Shown: in pieces, positions 6,855-16,392 of the stretch
Layout: each line of letters starts with the position of its first letter
Position numbering within the stretch: position 1 is the stretch's first letter
From: Mucilaginibacter sp. SMC90
GTDB lineage: Bacteria; Bacteroidota; Bacteroidia; Sphingobacteriales; Sphingobacteriaceae
Reading direction: 5' to 3'
Length of the DNA: 64,000 bases
Assembly (NCBI RefSeq): GCF_022811725.1
Contig: NZ_CP094527.1
Location: 6,076,001-6,140,000, forward strand
The notes under the pieces: model-generated
The model's database searches: none
Seen by the model: only the letters and a program-made list of their open reading frames with translations
Told to the model about the DNA's origin: nothing
Position numbers and translations under genes: made by a program

Positions 6855-9800
6855 ATGTCGTCAAGCAAGCAAGTTTTTCAGGCTGATAACCCCGGTAGGT
6901 GGAACCGTTTTAAATGGTTAAGCCGTATACTACTGGCTGCATTGGTTATTGGTATTATAGCCGTAATTGTAACTATCCGCTCTACATATTACCCCGAACT
7001 CCCCAACCTTAATCCGGCTCCTAAAAAAATGACCAGGGAGGAGCTTGAGAAGTTAAAACAGTCAACAAAATTCAAATCGTTCAAAATTCAAAAATCTGAG
7101 ATAGAAGCTCTTGAACGCGCAAAAAAACTTCATCAGATTAAGCAACCCAACAATAAAGACCGCATCAATGCCGCGTTTTACCGTGCATGGGAACCACAGG
7201 CCTATAACTCACTGGTAGTGAACATTGGCCACCTGGATATGGTGGTAAGCGAAGGTTTTTTTATAGCACCAAAGGTTGATACCGTAATTACCAAGCTGGA
7301 TACCGGTTTAATGAACCTCAACAAAAAGTACAACAAACCAATTGTTGTTTCGCTGTCAAATTATGTAAATTATGATAATGCGCATGGTGGCTACGATACT
7401 AAGGATGTTGACCGTATTGTTAACAGCAAGGCCCTTCGCACTAATTTCATCAACAGCATAGTTAATGCGCTAACCAAAAACAAGCTAAAAGGCATCAATG
7501 TTGATTTTGACGAGCTTAAAGACCGTAACAGCAAAAACTATATAGCGTTTCAAAAAGAGCTTTATGAAACGCTGCATGCCAAAGGCTTACTCGTTACGCA
7601 AAACGTAGTACCTGAAGACGAAACTTTTGACATTACCAAGCTGCAACATGTGAACGATTTCCTGTTCATCATGGCTATTGATGAACATTATGAAGCCACA
7701 AATGCCGGCGACCTTTCAAACCAGCGCTGGGTTGAGCAGATCCTGGATGACGTATGTTCAAAAGTTCCGTCAGAAAAAATAATTTTAACTTTTGCAGGCG
7801 GTGCCTATGACTGGCGTGAAAACAGCGTAGGCAAAACAATGGGATATCAGCAGGCTATCAGTACTGCCGATGAACAAAAAAGCAAGATCACTTTCGACCC
7901 AAATTCGGCCAACCTGCATTATACCTATATGGACAAGGATAGCCTTGACCATACTGTTTATTTTACTGATGCCGCTACTAATTTTAACGTGATCCGCATG
8001 GCCGACGACTGGGCAACCGGCGGCGTAGCACTATGGCGTTTAGGTGCAGAAGACCCGCGCTTGTGGACCTTCTTTCAGAAAAACCTGTCGATAGATTCTT
8101 TGAAAAAAACCGGTATCGACATGCGCAAACTCACCTCGGTAGGTTTAAACAACCGCGTAAATGTTGACTATGACGGCGATGGCGAGGTACTTGACCTCAT
8201 CACAACGCCTACCACCGGCGAGATCAATGTAAAGATGGATACTTCCACATTTACTATTCTTGATCAGCATTACATCAAGCTTCCAACTAAATACGTTATC
8301 CGCAGGTACGGTTACGCCCCTAAAAAAGTGGTTTTAACTTTCGACGACGGGCCCGATCCTGACTTTACCCCCCGTATTTTAGATATCCTTAAGGCCGAAA
8401 AAGTACCTGCAGCTTTCTTTGTGGTTGGTTCGATGGCTGAGAAGAATATACAACTGCTGAGGCGTGAGTATGAGGAAGGCTATGAAATAGGTAACCACAC
8501 CTTCTTCCACCCTGATATTTCAACCATTAGTTTAAAAAGGGTGATACTGGAGCTTAACTCCACCCGTAAACTTATTGAATCGGTAACAGGCAGGAGCACT
8601 ATATTGTTCCGCCCGCCTTTTAACGCCGATGCCGAACCGCAAACACTTGCCGAGGTTATCCCGGTTGCTGAAAGCCGCCGCCAAAGCTATATCACCATTG
8701 GCGAATCTATCGACCCATGGGATTGGCAGCCCGGCGTAACTGCCGACAGCATTATTGCCCGTACCATCAGGCAAAAAGATAACGGATCAATGATATTGCT
8801 GCATGATGCCGGTGGCGATACCCGCGAAGAAACTGTTAAAGCCCTGCCTGCAATCATCCATTACTTTAAATCGCACGGATACCAGTTCACCACCATTGCC
8901 GATGTGCTTGGCAAAACCAAGGATGACCTGATGCCGCCGATTAAAAATGACCCAAGCACAGGTATTTTCGGTCCGGCTTATGATGTTTTTGTTCACGGTT
9001 ATTACTATATCAACTGGGCCCTGATCTATGTATTCCTGTCGGCCATATTCCTGGCCATTGGCCGTATTGTACTTATAGGCATTTTAGCTATAAGACAACG
9101 AAGCGTTGACAAAAAATCTAAAAAACTTGACCGTGATAAAGATGTGATGCCTCCGGTAAGCATCATTGTGCCGGCCTACAACGAGGAGGTTAACGCGGTA
9201 GCAACCATTCAAAGCCTGCTCAAAACCGACTATCCATCATTCGAGATCATTTTTATTGATGATGGATCAAAAGATAAAACTTTTGAGGTTGTAGAAGCTG
9301 CTTATAAAGGCAATCCGCTTATCAAAATATTAACCAAAGCAAACGGAGGTAAGGCGTCGGCATTAAACTTCGGCATTACCCATGCACAAAATGATTTTGT
9401 GGTTTGTATTGATGCCGATACCCAGCTTAAAACTGATGCTGTTTACCAGTTGATGACCTACTTTACCGATGAGGAAATAGGTGCCGTAGCCGGAACGGTT
9501 AAAGTTGGCAACGAAACCAATGTCATTACGCGCTGGCAATCCATAGAGTATATTACAGCGCAAAATATGGACCGCCGTGCTTTCGATTTGATCAATAGTA
9601 TTACTGTTGTACCGGGGGCAATTGGCGCATTCCGTAAATCGGCTATTTTCCGTGCAGGCGGCTTCACTTATGATACCCTTGCCGAGGATTGTGATTTAAC
9701 TATGCGCATCCTAAAACAAGGCTATGTGGTGCGCAACTGCGCCGAAGCCATTGCCTATACCGAAGCGCCTGAAAGTATCAATATGTTACTTAAACAGCGT

Positions 9801-10310
9801 TTCCGCTGGAGTTTTGGTGTAATGCAAAGCTTCTGGAAAAACCGAGATGCGCTGTTTAACAAAAAATATAAGTTTTTTGGAATGGTGGGGATGCCTAACA
9901 TCCTTATTTTCCAGATCATATTACCGCTGTTCTCCCCTCTTGCCGATCTGATGATGCTGTTTGCACTGTTTGGCGAAAAACCGGAGAAGATGCTGCTTTA
10001 CTATGTAGCCTTTGTAGTGGTTGATTTTATTGTTGGTATCATCGCTTTCCGCATGGAAAAGGAGGATTACAAAAAACTTGTGTACATCATTCCGCAGCGG
10101 TTTATGTGGCGGCAGCTGATGTACTATGTACTGTTTAAATCACTGCGAAAAGCTTTAAAAGGAGAGCTGAGCGGATGGGGCGTACTTAAGCGTACCGGCA
10201 ATGTAAAAGTTGATGGCTCGGGAGGTAAAAAAGCGCAGCCAATTTATATAGTTATCGGCGTTGCAATAATTGCCGTGATAGGATATCTGCTGTACAAGCA
10301 TTTTAGTTAG
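6855..10310 (+). CDS. GH18-like / polysaccharide deacetylase / GT2 synthase fusion
   Basis: This 1151-residue protein joins three enzymes. After a membrane anchor (about 22-42) comes a GH18-like barrel with the chitinase motif DFDE at 217-220. Next is a NodB-type deacetylase with FDDGPDPDF (Asp497-Asp498) and HTFFH (548-552). A membrane segment at about 718-742 leads to a family 2 glycosyltransferase with Asp802 (IDDGS), DAD 853-855, ED 944-945 and QRFRW 981-985, followed by further membrane helices. The topology fits a cytoplasmic synthase with periplasmic hydrolase and deacetylase parts, like PgaB and PgaC combined. It probably makes and trims a beta-linked GlcNAc-type polymer. The polymer identity is inferred. 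Followed by a strong terminator. Confidence 0.85.
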   Translation: MSSSKQVFQADNPGRWNRFKWLSRILLAALVIGIIAVIVTIRSTYYPELPNLNPAPKKMTREELEKLKQSTKFKSFKIQKSEIEALERAKKLHQIKQPNNKDRINAAFYRAWEPQAYNSLVVNIGHLDMVVSEGFFIAPKVDTVITKLDTGLMNLNKKYNKPIVVSLSNYVNYDNAHGGYDTKDVDRIVNSKALRTNFINSIVNALTKNKLKGINVDFDELKDRNSKNYIAFQKELYETLHAKGLLVTQNVVPEDETFDITKLQHVNDFLFIMAIDEHYEATNAGDLSNQRWVEQILDDVCSKVPSEKIILTFAGGAYDWRENSVGKTMGYQQAISTADEQKSKITFDPNSANLHYTYMDKDSLDHTVYFTDAATNFNVIRMADDWATGGVALWRLGAEDPRLWTFFQKNLSIDSLKKTGIDMRKLTSVGLNNRVNVDYDGDGEVLDLITTPTTGEINVKMDTSTFTILDQHYIKLPTKYVIRRYGYAPKKVVLTFDDGPDPDFTPRILDILKAEKVPAAFFVVGSMAEKNIQLLRREYEEGYEIGNHTFFHPDISTISLKRVILELNSTRKLIESVTGRSTILFRPPFNADAEPQTLAEVIPVAESRRQSYITIGESIDPWDWQPGVTADSIIARTIRQKDNGSMILLHDAGGDTREETVKALPAIIHYFKSHGYQFTTIADVLGKTKDDLMPPIKNDPSTGIFGPAYDVFVHGYYYINWALIYVFLSAIFLAIGRIVLIGILAIRQRSVDKKSKKLDRDKDVMPPVSIIVPAYNEEVNAVATIQSLLKTDYPSFEIIFIDDGSKDKTFEVVEAAYKGNPLIKILTKANGGKASALNFGITHAQNDFVVCIDADTQLKTDAVYQLMTYFTDEEIGAVAGTVKVGNETNVITRWQSIEYITAQNMDRRAFDLINSITVVPGAIGAFRKSAIFRAGGFTYDTLAEDCDLTMRILKQGYVVRNCAEAIAYTEAPESINMLLKQRFRWSFGVMQSFWKNRDALFNKKYKFFGMVGMPNILIFQIILPLFSPLADLMMLFALFGEKPEKMLLYYVAFVVVDFIVGIIAFRMEKEDYKKLVYIIPQRFMWRQLMYYVLFKSLRKALKGELSGWGVLKRTGNVKVDGSGGKKAQPIYIVIGVAIIAVIGYLLYKHFS

Positions 10311-10332
10311 CATACTAAACGCTATTCATAAC

Positions 10333-10366
10333 AAAAGCCGCTGCTTATAAACAGCGGCTTTTTTTT
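10333..10366. terminator. Bidirectional rho-independent terminator
   Basis: AAAAGCCGCTG and CAGCGGCTTTT form an 11-bp stem around an 8-base loop with A/T runs on both sides. It serves both the fusion synthase and the convergent DUF3095 gene, whose stop codon at 10365-10367 overlaps the T run. Confidence 0.9.
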
Positions 10367-11519
10367 ATGAGCCCGCCAGTTTCTTTTTAATAAAGCCGGC
10401 GGCCTTGGTATATCCCCCTTCCGATCCATCTACAAAATGAATATGTCCATCCTCCAGGTCGCGCACATAGCATGACATTACCGATTCGCGGCTTACATGG
10501 AAACCAAAATACAGCTCGCCGTTATTTTCAAGTTGGGTTAATACTTCCTGCAGCTTTTTCCTTTGCGCCGACGTACCCGATATCACGGTATTGATCTTAC
10601 CGTCGATAACCAGCGTATCCGACATTTCAACAAGGCGATTCAGGTAATGCCTACCTTTTTTTGTATTGAAATAAATATAGACATACAGCATTACCATCCA
10701 CTCTTTGATCAGCTCTATCACTTTTATCTTGCCCAGTTTTACTTTCATCTCTCTGCCAAGCCTGTCGAAAGTTGATTTAAGCTTAAGTTTTGGAACTGAT
10801 ATAGGCTGCCGCTTTTCCGAATCGCCGTAAATTTCATCAATATAACAAACCACCTTTTTGAAAACACCGGCTTGCTTATTTTCCTCGCGGGCAACTACCA
10901 GCAGGGATATTACTTCATCTGTGTTTTCGGGCGGAGGGATCTTGTCCCAGCGGCATTGCATACCGGTAAGGTCAAGTTCACCTTCTTGCGCCATGTAGTC
11001 AAACGATTCGCCTTCCCGCCCCTTTATCACCTTCTCGGCATAGCTTAATCCGTTGCCCAGGATAATAGGTATTGTAAAATTGCCCGAAGTACAATATTTG
11101 CTGATGCAAAGCTTGTGCCCCTGTTCATAAACCTTACTAACAGGCACAATACCCGTACGAAGCTCAAGATCGAAATTTTTACGGGTATTGTCCTTATACA
11201 AAGCCAGCGCCTGCATCACCACATCAACAATAGGCTCCGGAACTATGAACGTTGCGCCATCACCACCAAAAAAGAATGGCACAGTTATGTTATGTTTAAA
11301 AGCAATATTAAGTACCGATACGATGCTGCCTGTAGCCACAAAATTCACGTTTTCGTGCTGCCCGTTGTTTACGGCTATGGTGCTTCCTTTAATATCAGTA
11401 ATGATGATATGCCAGTCGGCAGGTACTTTATCAAATAACTCATCTTTAATAAAAAGCTCACCAAGGGGTATGGTGTTCACTTTCAGGTTGGAATAAAAAT
11501 TCTGGTTGGTGGCGGGCAT
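10365..11519 (-). CDS. DUF3095 family protein, class III cyclase-like
   Basis: The 384-residue protein matches DUF3095. Its N-terminal part reads like a class III nucleotide cyclase: IIITDIKGST (Asp42) and PFFFGGDGATF (Asp87), the places where cyclases hold two metal-binding aspartates. The C-terminal half (about 190-384) is not a known catalytic domain; it contains a hydrophobic segment (IKEWMVMLYVYIYF) and ends with a region that reads CYVRDLEDGHIHFVDG. Cyclase activity is not established for this family as far as I know. It is monocistronic and convergent with the upstream fusion synthase. Confidence 0.8.
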   Translation of the reverse strand: MPATNQNFYSNLKVNTIPLGELFIKDELFDKVPADWHIIITDIKGSTIAVNNGQHENVNFVATGSIVSVLNIAFKHNITVPFFFGGDGATFIVPEPIVDVVMQALALYKDNTRKNFDLELRTGIVPVSKVYEQGHKLCISKYCTSGNFTIPIILGNGLSYAEKVIKGREGESFDYMAQEGELDLTGMQCRWDKIPPPENTDEVISLLVVAREENKQAGVFKKVVCYIDEIYGDSEKRQPISVPKLKLKSTFDRLGREMKVKLGKIKVIELIKEWMVMLYVYIYFNTKKGRHYLNRLVEMSDTLVIDGKINTVISGTSAQRKKLQEVLTQLENNGELYFGFHVSRESVMSCYVRDLEDGHIHFVDGSEGGYTKAAGFIKKKLAGS

Positions 11520-11689
11520 TTTTCCTTAAATAAAAAACAGGCTGATTATGTTTTAAAGATCGGGTTCAATTACGAAAAATGATACAGTATCGATGCAAAA
11601 AATATTTTTATTGTTGTGATTTTTCAAAGATAAGTTCGACATTCAACGCGGGTTAAACCTACCCGATATAAACCATCAACGCTAAACAA

Positions 11690-12040
11690 ATGAAAGCTAT
11701 CGAAATTATTTCCATTCCTGTAACCGATCAACAGGCGGCCAAATCCTTTTACCTGAAATTAGGTTTTGAAATTATGATTGAAGCCAACTTTGAAAAACAA
11801 ACCTGGATCCAGATGTCATTCCCGGGCTCGCCGGTTTCTATCACACTGGTAAACTGGTTTCCGGAAATGCCCGCAGGGAGTGTACGTGGCCTGGTGATTA
11901 AAACCGACGATCTGGACAAAGAAATAGAAGAACTAAGGGTAAAAGGCCTCGAAGTGGCCGACGCGGAAAAAACGCCATGGGGTAGGTTTGCTACCGTTAA
12001 AGACCCCGACGGAAATGCGCTCAGTTTGCATGGGAAATAA
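11690..12040 (+). CDS. VOC superfamily (glyoxalase/bleomycin resistance-like) protein
   Basis: A 116-residue single VOC module with two beta-alpha-beta halves. It begins MKAIEIISIPVTDQQAAKSFY and ends FATVKDPDGNALSLHGK, the usual signature around the C-terminal metal or ligand Glu position. Here the last position is a His rather than the Glu typical of metal-dependent members. It could be a dioxygenase-like, lyase-like or binding protein; the substrate cannot be told. Stand-alone gene. Confidence 0.85.
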   Translation: MKAIEIISIPVTDQQAAKSFYLKLGFEIMIEANFEKQTWIQMSFPGSPVSITLVNWFPEMPAGSVRGLVIKTDDLDKEIEELRVKGLEVADAEKTPWGRFATVKDPDGNALSLHGK

Positions 12041-12046
12041 TTAATT

Positions 12047-12168
12047 TCAGATGTGCAGATTGTTTGCTGATCAATAAGCTTAATCAAATCGCCTGCACAT
12101 TTGTACATATAAAATCCACACATCAATAAATTCATCTGCATATTTGCACATCTGAAATCTGCACATCC
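12047..12168. repeat. Dispersed ATCTGCACATC-type repeat
   Basis: The gap before the nuclease gene contains AGATGTGCAGAT, GCCTGCACATTTGTACAT, CATCTGCATATTTGCACATCTG and AAATCTGCACATCC, i.e. repeated GTGCAGAT / ATCTGCAC units in both orientations. It has no coding potential and resembles the simple dispersed spacers elsewhere in the window. Confidence 0.6.
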
Positions 12169-12175
12169 ACAGCAC

Positions 12176-12748
12176 ATGCTAAAAAAATACTCCGCGCTCT
12201 TGTTTATTCTTTTGGTTTTATGGGGTTGTAATCCTAATAATACCAAACAACCCGATGCCGATGTTTATAAGGTTGTAAAGGTAAAAGACGGCGATACTTT
12301 AGGTTTGCTTAGTAACGATAACCAACAGGTTACTGTAAGGCTTGCCGAAATTGACTGTCCCGAAAAATCACAGGCCTTTGGGCAGGCGGCTAAAAAATTC
12401 ACGTCCGACCTGTGCTTTGGTAAAGAGGTAAAATTAATAGGCCATGAGCATGACCGCTATGGCCGTACAGTTGCACAAGTGGTACTTACCAATGGTACAA
12501 ACATAAATTACGCGCTGGTAAAAAACGGTTACGCCTGGCAATACAAAGCCTACTCCAAAAACGCCGAACTGGCTGCATTAGAACAGCAGGCTCGTGAAAA
12601 CAAGCTCGGCTTGTGGCAGGATCCCAACCCAACCCCACCATGGGATTTCCGAAGGGAAAAGAAACAGCCCAAAACAGACTCACTTCAAACCCCAAAACCT
12701 AAAAAACATTATCACAAGCGTAAGCCAAAACTTGAATATGCAGCCTAA
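12176..12748 (+). CDS. Lipoprotein thermonuclease-like nuclease (SNase fold)
   Basis: The 190-residue protein has a lipobox LWGC with Cys18, so it is probably a lipid-anchored extracytoplasmic protein. The SNase domain (about 30-155) keeps the full catalytic set in correct spacing: Asp40 in KDGDT, Arg55, Asp60 and Glu63 in VRLAEIDCPE, and Arg97 in YGRT. It would hydrolyse DNA or RNA in a Ca-dependent way. A basic, proline-rich tail follows (FRREKKQPKTD...KKHYHKRKPK), perhaps for nucleic acid contact. Likely nutrient scavenging or defence, inferred from location. Confidence 0.88.
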   Translation: MLKKYSALLFILLVLWGCNPNNTKQPDADVYKVVKVKDGDTLGLLSNDNQQVTVRLAEIDCPEKSQAFGQAAKKFTSDLCFGKEVKLIGHEHDRYGRTVAQVVLTNGTNINYALVKNGYAWQYKAYSKNAELAALEQQARENKLGLWQDPNPTPPWDFRREKKQPKTDSLQTPKPKKHYHKRKPKLEYAA

Positions 12749-12778
12749 ATAGTTAACTTTAGGGGCATATCATCAACA

Positions 12779-15214
12779 ATGAAGTTAACAAAAGCATTCA
12801 TATCCATTTTTTTTACCTTACTGCTCATCTGGGCATTACAAACCAAATTTGGCGTTGTACCTCCATTGGGAAAATTCCTAAGCCCTGCCGATGGCTTTTG
12901 GCAAAATGCCGAAAGCAAGAACATTTTGCCCACCCTCGATCTGAGGCTTAAAGGCCTTCAGGGTAAGGTTACCATTAAATTTGATGAAAATCACATTCCG
13001 CACATTTTTGCAGAGAATGAACACGATCTGTACTTTGCCCAGGGCTATATGACCGCCACCGATCGCCTTTGGCAAATGGATATTCAAACCCGGCAGGCGG
13101 CAGGAAGACTGGCCGAAGTTATAGGGCCCAAGGTGCTGGATATTGACCGCTATCACCGCCGCATGGGTATGGTTTACGGTGCCGAAAAAACCATAACGGC
13201 AATGATGGCCGATCCGGTAGTACGAAACATGATCCTTGCTTATACTGATGGGATCAATAGTTACATTCACCAGCTGAGCCCGAGAGATTACCCGATAGAA
13301 TTTAAACTCCTGAATTACGCGCCTGAAGAATGGAAGCCCATCAACTGCGCATTTTTGCTTAAGCTGATGTCAGAAACACTGGCCGGCGGCTCAAACGAAT
13401 TTGCAATGACCAACATCCTGCGCAAATTTGGCCCTGCTACCACCAATGATCTTTTTCCGGATTATCCCATGCACGAAGATCCTATTATCCCCGTAGGTAC
13501 AAAATGGGACTATTTTAAACCACTGCCTATTCCCAAACCATCCGCACATTTTTTGGCCAGCATGACCGATAGCGCCAATACCAAACCCCGCGTTGAAGGC
13601 ATCGGCAGTAATAACTGGGCAGTAGCCGGCAATAAAACAGCAAGCGGCTATCCCATCCTGGCTAATGATCCGCATCTTAATCTTACTTTACCTTCCATCT
13701 GGTATCAGATCCAGCTTTCGGCACCGGGTATGAATGTTTACGGTGTATCCTTGCCTGGTGCTCCCTGTGTAATTTTAGGGTTCAACAACAATATCAGCTG
13801 GGGTATCACCAATGTTGATGCCGACGTGTTGGACTGGTACCAGGAAAAATTCAGGGATACTAAAATGGATGAATACTGGTATGATAACAAATGGAATAAA
13901 ACCACACGTCGTATCGAAAAAATTGATGTGCTTGGCCAAAAACCCGTTTATGATACCGTAGTTTATACCCATCATGGCCCGGTTGTTTATCAAAATGATG
14001 TTCAAAAATCAGATGGTGCCGATTTTGTTCCGGTAGGTCATTCCCTGCGGTGGATAGCACATGAACCTTCAAATGAGCTGATGGCTATGTACCTGCTTAA
14101 TACCGGTAAAAATTATGCTGATTACCGTAAAGCACTTACCTTTTTCAGCGCTCCGGCGTCGAATTTTGTTTTTGCAAGTAAAGATGATATAGCCATTACC
14201 CCTAACGGTAAGTATCCACTTAAATATAAAGACCAAGGTAAATTTATTTTAGACGGAACCGATCCTGCCGACGACTGGCATGGCTGGGTGCCCTTTGAGC
14301 ATGACCCGACAGTTAAAAACCCGCCGCGGGGCTTTGTGAGTTCGGCCAATCAGTCATCCACCGATCCTACTTATCCTTATTACATCGATTGGACGTTTGC
14401 ATCCTACGAACGCGGCAAACGCATTAACGACCGGCTATCGGCTATGACCAAAGCTACCGTAGATAGCATGCGGGTTTTGCAAACCGATGTTTACAGCATC
14501 CGCGCGCAGGATATTTTACCAACGTTGTTAAAATACCTCGACCCGGCAAAACTTGATGCCACACAACTTTATGCATATCACGAAATCCTTAAATGGGACA
14601 AAAACGTTTCAGCAGCTTCAACCGGCGCTACCGTATTTGGCAATTGGTGGTCGCAATTATATAATGGTGTATGGGCCGATGATTTTGCAGATAAGAACCT
14701 GCAAGGCAACTTCCCCTCAATGGACCGCACCGAACGACTGCTATTAAAAGAGCCTGACTCTAAATGGTTTGATGATACCCGCACACCTGCCAAAGAAACC
14801 GCAGCAGACATTGTTAATAAAGCTTTTGCAGCCGCTGTAAAGCAAATAGCCGATAGATGCGGGAAGCCCGGAGCAGGTTGGCGATGGGGCAATTTCAAGA
14901 AAATGGAGATAGCCAGCCTGTCACGCCAGCCGGCCTTTGGATCAGGCAATTTTGAATCGGGCGGCACCGGATCTACCGTTAATGCTTTAAATGACGGTCA
15001 CGGCCCTTCATGGCGTATGGTGGTACAAATGGGGCCAAAAGTGAAAGGTTATGGTATTTTCCCTGGCGGCGAGTCGGGCAATCCAGGTAGCTTTTTTTAT
15101 AACGATATGTTTAAAACCTGGAATGAAGGCCATCTGAAAGAATTACTTTTCATGCAATCGGCCAATGAGCCTTCACCGCGTATCAAATCAACTTATACAT
15201 TAACCGGTAAATAA
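12779..15214 (+). CDS. Penicillin acylase family Ntn-hydrolase
   Basis: The 811-residue precursor starts with a hydrophobic export signal (about 5-21), followed by an alpha chain and the autocleavage site GIG-SNNWAVAG, where Ser277 becomes the N-terminal nucleophile of the beta chain. The motif LANDPHLNLTLPSIWYQIQL downstream is the family's oxyanion/binding region. Such enzymes cleave amide bonds of acylated compounds, including beta-lactams, acyl-homoserine lactones and N-acyl lipids. The natural substrate here is unknown. A small membrane protein gene follows after 10 bp, probably co-transcribed. Confidence 0.9.
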   Translation: MKLTKAFISIFFTLLLIWALQTKFGVVPPLGKFLSPADGFWQNAESKNILPTLDLRLKGLQGKVTIKFDENHIPHIFAENEHDLYFAQGYMTATDRLWQMDIQTRQAAGRLAEVIGPKVLDIDRYHRRMGMVYGAEKTITAMMADPVVRNMILAYTDGINSYIHQLSPRDYPIEFKLLNYAPEEWKPINCAFLLKLMSETLAGGSNEFAMTNILRKFGPATTNDLFPDYPMHEDPIIPVGTKWDYFKPLPIPKPSAHFLASMTDSANTKPRVEGIGSNNWAVAGNKTASGYPILANDPHLNLTLPSIWYQIQLSAPGMNVYGVSLPGAPCVILGFNNNISWGITNVDADVLDWYQEKFRDTKMDEYWYDNKWNKTTRRIEKIDVLGQKPVYDTVVYTHHGPVVYQNDVQKSDGADFVPVGHSLRWIAHEPSNELMAMYLLNTGKNYADYRKALTFFSAPASNFVFASKDDIAITPNGKYPLKYKDQGKFILDGTDPADDWHGWVPFEHDPTVKNPPRGFVSSANQSSTDPTYPYYIDWTFASYERGKRINDRLSAMTKATVDSMRVLQTDVYSIRAQDILPTLLKYLDPAKLDATQLYAYHEILKWDKNVSAASTGATVFGNWWSQLYNGVWADDFADKNLQGNFPSMDRTERLLLKEPDSKWFDDTRTPAKETAADIVNKAFAAAVKQIADRCGKPGAGWRWGNFKKMEIASLSRQPAFGSGNFESGGTGSTVNALNDGHGPSWRMVVQMGPKVKGYGIFPGGESGNPGSFFYNDMFKTWNEGHLKELLFMQSANEPSPRIKSTYTLTGK

Positions 15215-15224
15215 TTTCAGCATC

Positions 15225-15563
15225 ATGTTATTCCTCATCATACTTATACTTTCATTTGCCAGCGGATACTTTTTACCCTGGTGGATAGTTGCTATCATAT
15301 CTTTTTTAACGGCCCTTATTATTGGCACTACGGCAAAAAGCTCTTTTTGGCAAGCCTTTGTTGCCGTTTTAATTGTGTGGATTGTACTGGCACTTTTTAA
15401 AAGTATCCCGAATGACCATATTATGGCTACGAGGATAGCTCACCTGTTCCATCTGCCAGGCTGGGGGTTTATACTGGCGGTAACGGGCATTTTAGGAGGA
15501 TTGATCGGTGGGCTTTCTGCATTATCAGGACTGCTCCTTAAACAAGCCTTTCAAAAGCATTAA
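15225..15563 (+). CDS. Small polytopic membrane protein, unknown
   Basis: A 112-residue protein with three or four hydrophobic segments (about 1-22, 24-40, 44-62, 81-106) and a Gly-rich GGLIGGLSALSG near the end. I do not recognise a family. It starts 10 bp after the penicillin acylase-type gene and ends just before a strong terminator, so the two probably form one transcript. Confidence 0.7.
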   Translation: MLFLIILILSFASGYFLPWWIVAIISFLTALIIGTTAKSSFWQAFVAVLIVWIVLALFKSIPNDHIMATRIAHLFHLPGWGFILAVTGILGGLIGGLSALSGLLLKQAFQKH

Positions 15564-15565
15564 AA

Positions 15566-15600
15566 CAAAAATGCCCGGCAAAATTCCGGGCATTTTGTTG
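15566..15600. terminator. Bidirectional terminator between membrane protein and SYLF gene
   Basis: AAAATGCCCGG, a short loop, then CCGGGCATTTT with A and T runs on either side. It closes the rightward pair and the leftward SYLF gene. Confidence 0.9.
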
Positions 15601-15614
15601 TTAGTGTATTTAGC

Positions 15615-16295
15615 TTAAAATGAAGCCAGTGTTTCTTTTAATGTTTTTACTGCTTCGGTGGTGCTTGTTGCCTGAGCAAATATGTCCTGCGAGGTTGCTT
15701 TTGCTCCGTAATAAGCTGCATTTGAATCTTTATCGATACCCAGGTTTGAACCGTTGATAGTTATACCTGCAAATAAGCCTTTACTGCGCGAATAAGAATA
15801 AACCTCGGCTTGCAGCTTATAATCGGTACTTGCAGTTGAACTGCGACCAACCGGGCCAGCTGCTGCAGAAATATCGCCGCCAATGGTAAAATCGCCGTTT
15901 TTAACCTTGGTTAACACACCTTTACTACGGAATACCAATACCAGATCGACTGATTGTACGCCAATTTGCAAACCAAAGCTGCCGCCTGTTAAGGTCACAA
16001 ACACTGGGTCGCTCCATTTGCCGTTACCCAGTTTCACCATAGCTACGCCTTTTCCGCGTTTACCTCCTATGCCAAAACCTGCATTGATCATCTTAGGAAT
16101 AATCACAATACCTTCGTATTCTTCCAATAACTGGTGGGGGATGCTTTCCTTCATTTTGGCAAACTCTTTCAGTACGTTTGCTGAATTATGGATGCGCTCC
16201 GTTTGCTTGCTGTCATCATCGGCAGGCTTTGCCGATATCATTACGAAAAAGAGGCCTAACAAAACCGGGAGCCTCAAAAATTTTAATGTTTTCAT
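15615..16295 (-). CDS. SYLF-domain (YSC84/DUF500) lipid-binding protein
   Basis: A 226-residue protein with a signal peptide (about 1-22) and a SYLF domain: EYEGIVIIPKMINAGFGIGGKRGKGVAM, GSFGLQIGVQSVDLVLVF, and AAAGPVGRSSTASTDYKLQAEVYSYSRSKGLFAGI. Eukaryotic members bind phosphoinositides; bacterial ones are exported and poorly understood. Single gene, convergent with the penicillin acylase unit. Confidence 0.9.
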   Translation of the reverse strand: MKTLKFLRLPVLLGLFFVMISAKPADDDSKQTERIHNSANVLKEFAKMKESIPHQLLEEYEGIVIIPKMINAGFGIGGKRGKGVAMVKLGNGKWSDPVFVTLTGGSFGLQIGVQSVDLVLVFRSKGVLTKVKNGDFTIGGDISAAAGPVGRSSTASTDYKLQAEVYSYSRSKGLFAGITINGSNLGIDKDSNAAYYGAKATSQDIFAQATSTTEAVKTLKETLASF

Positions 16296-16392
16296 GGGGA
16301 TGGATGATTAATATAACTAATTGTTGTACGCTTCTATACTTTACTAACCCCCAAAACACGCACTTGTTTTTTAATTTTATGTAATTTCAAAG

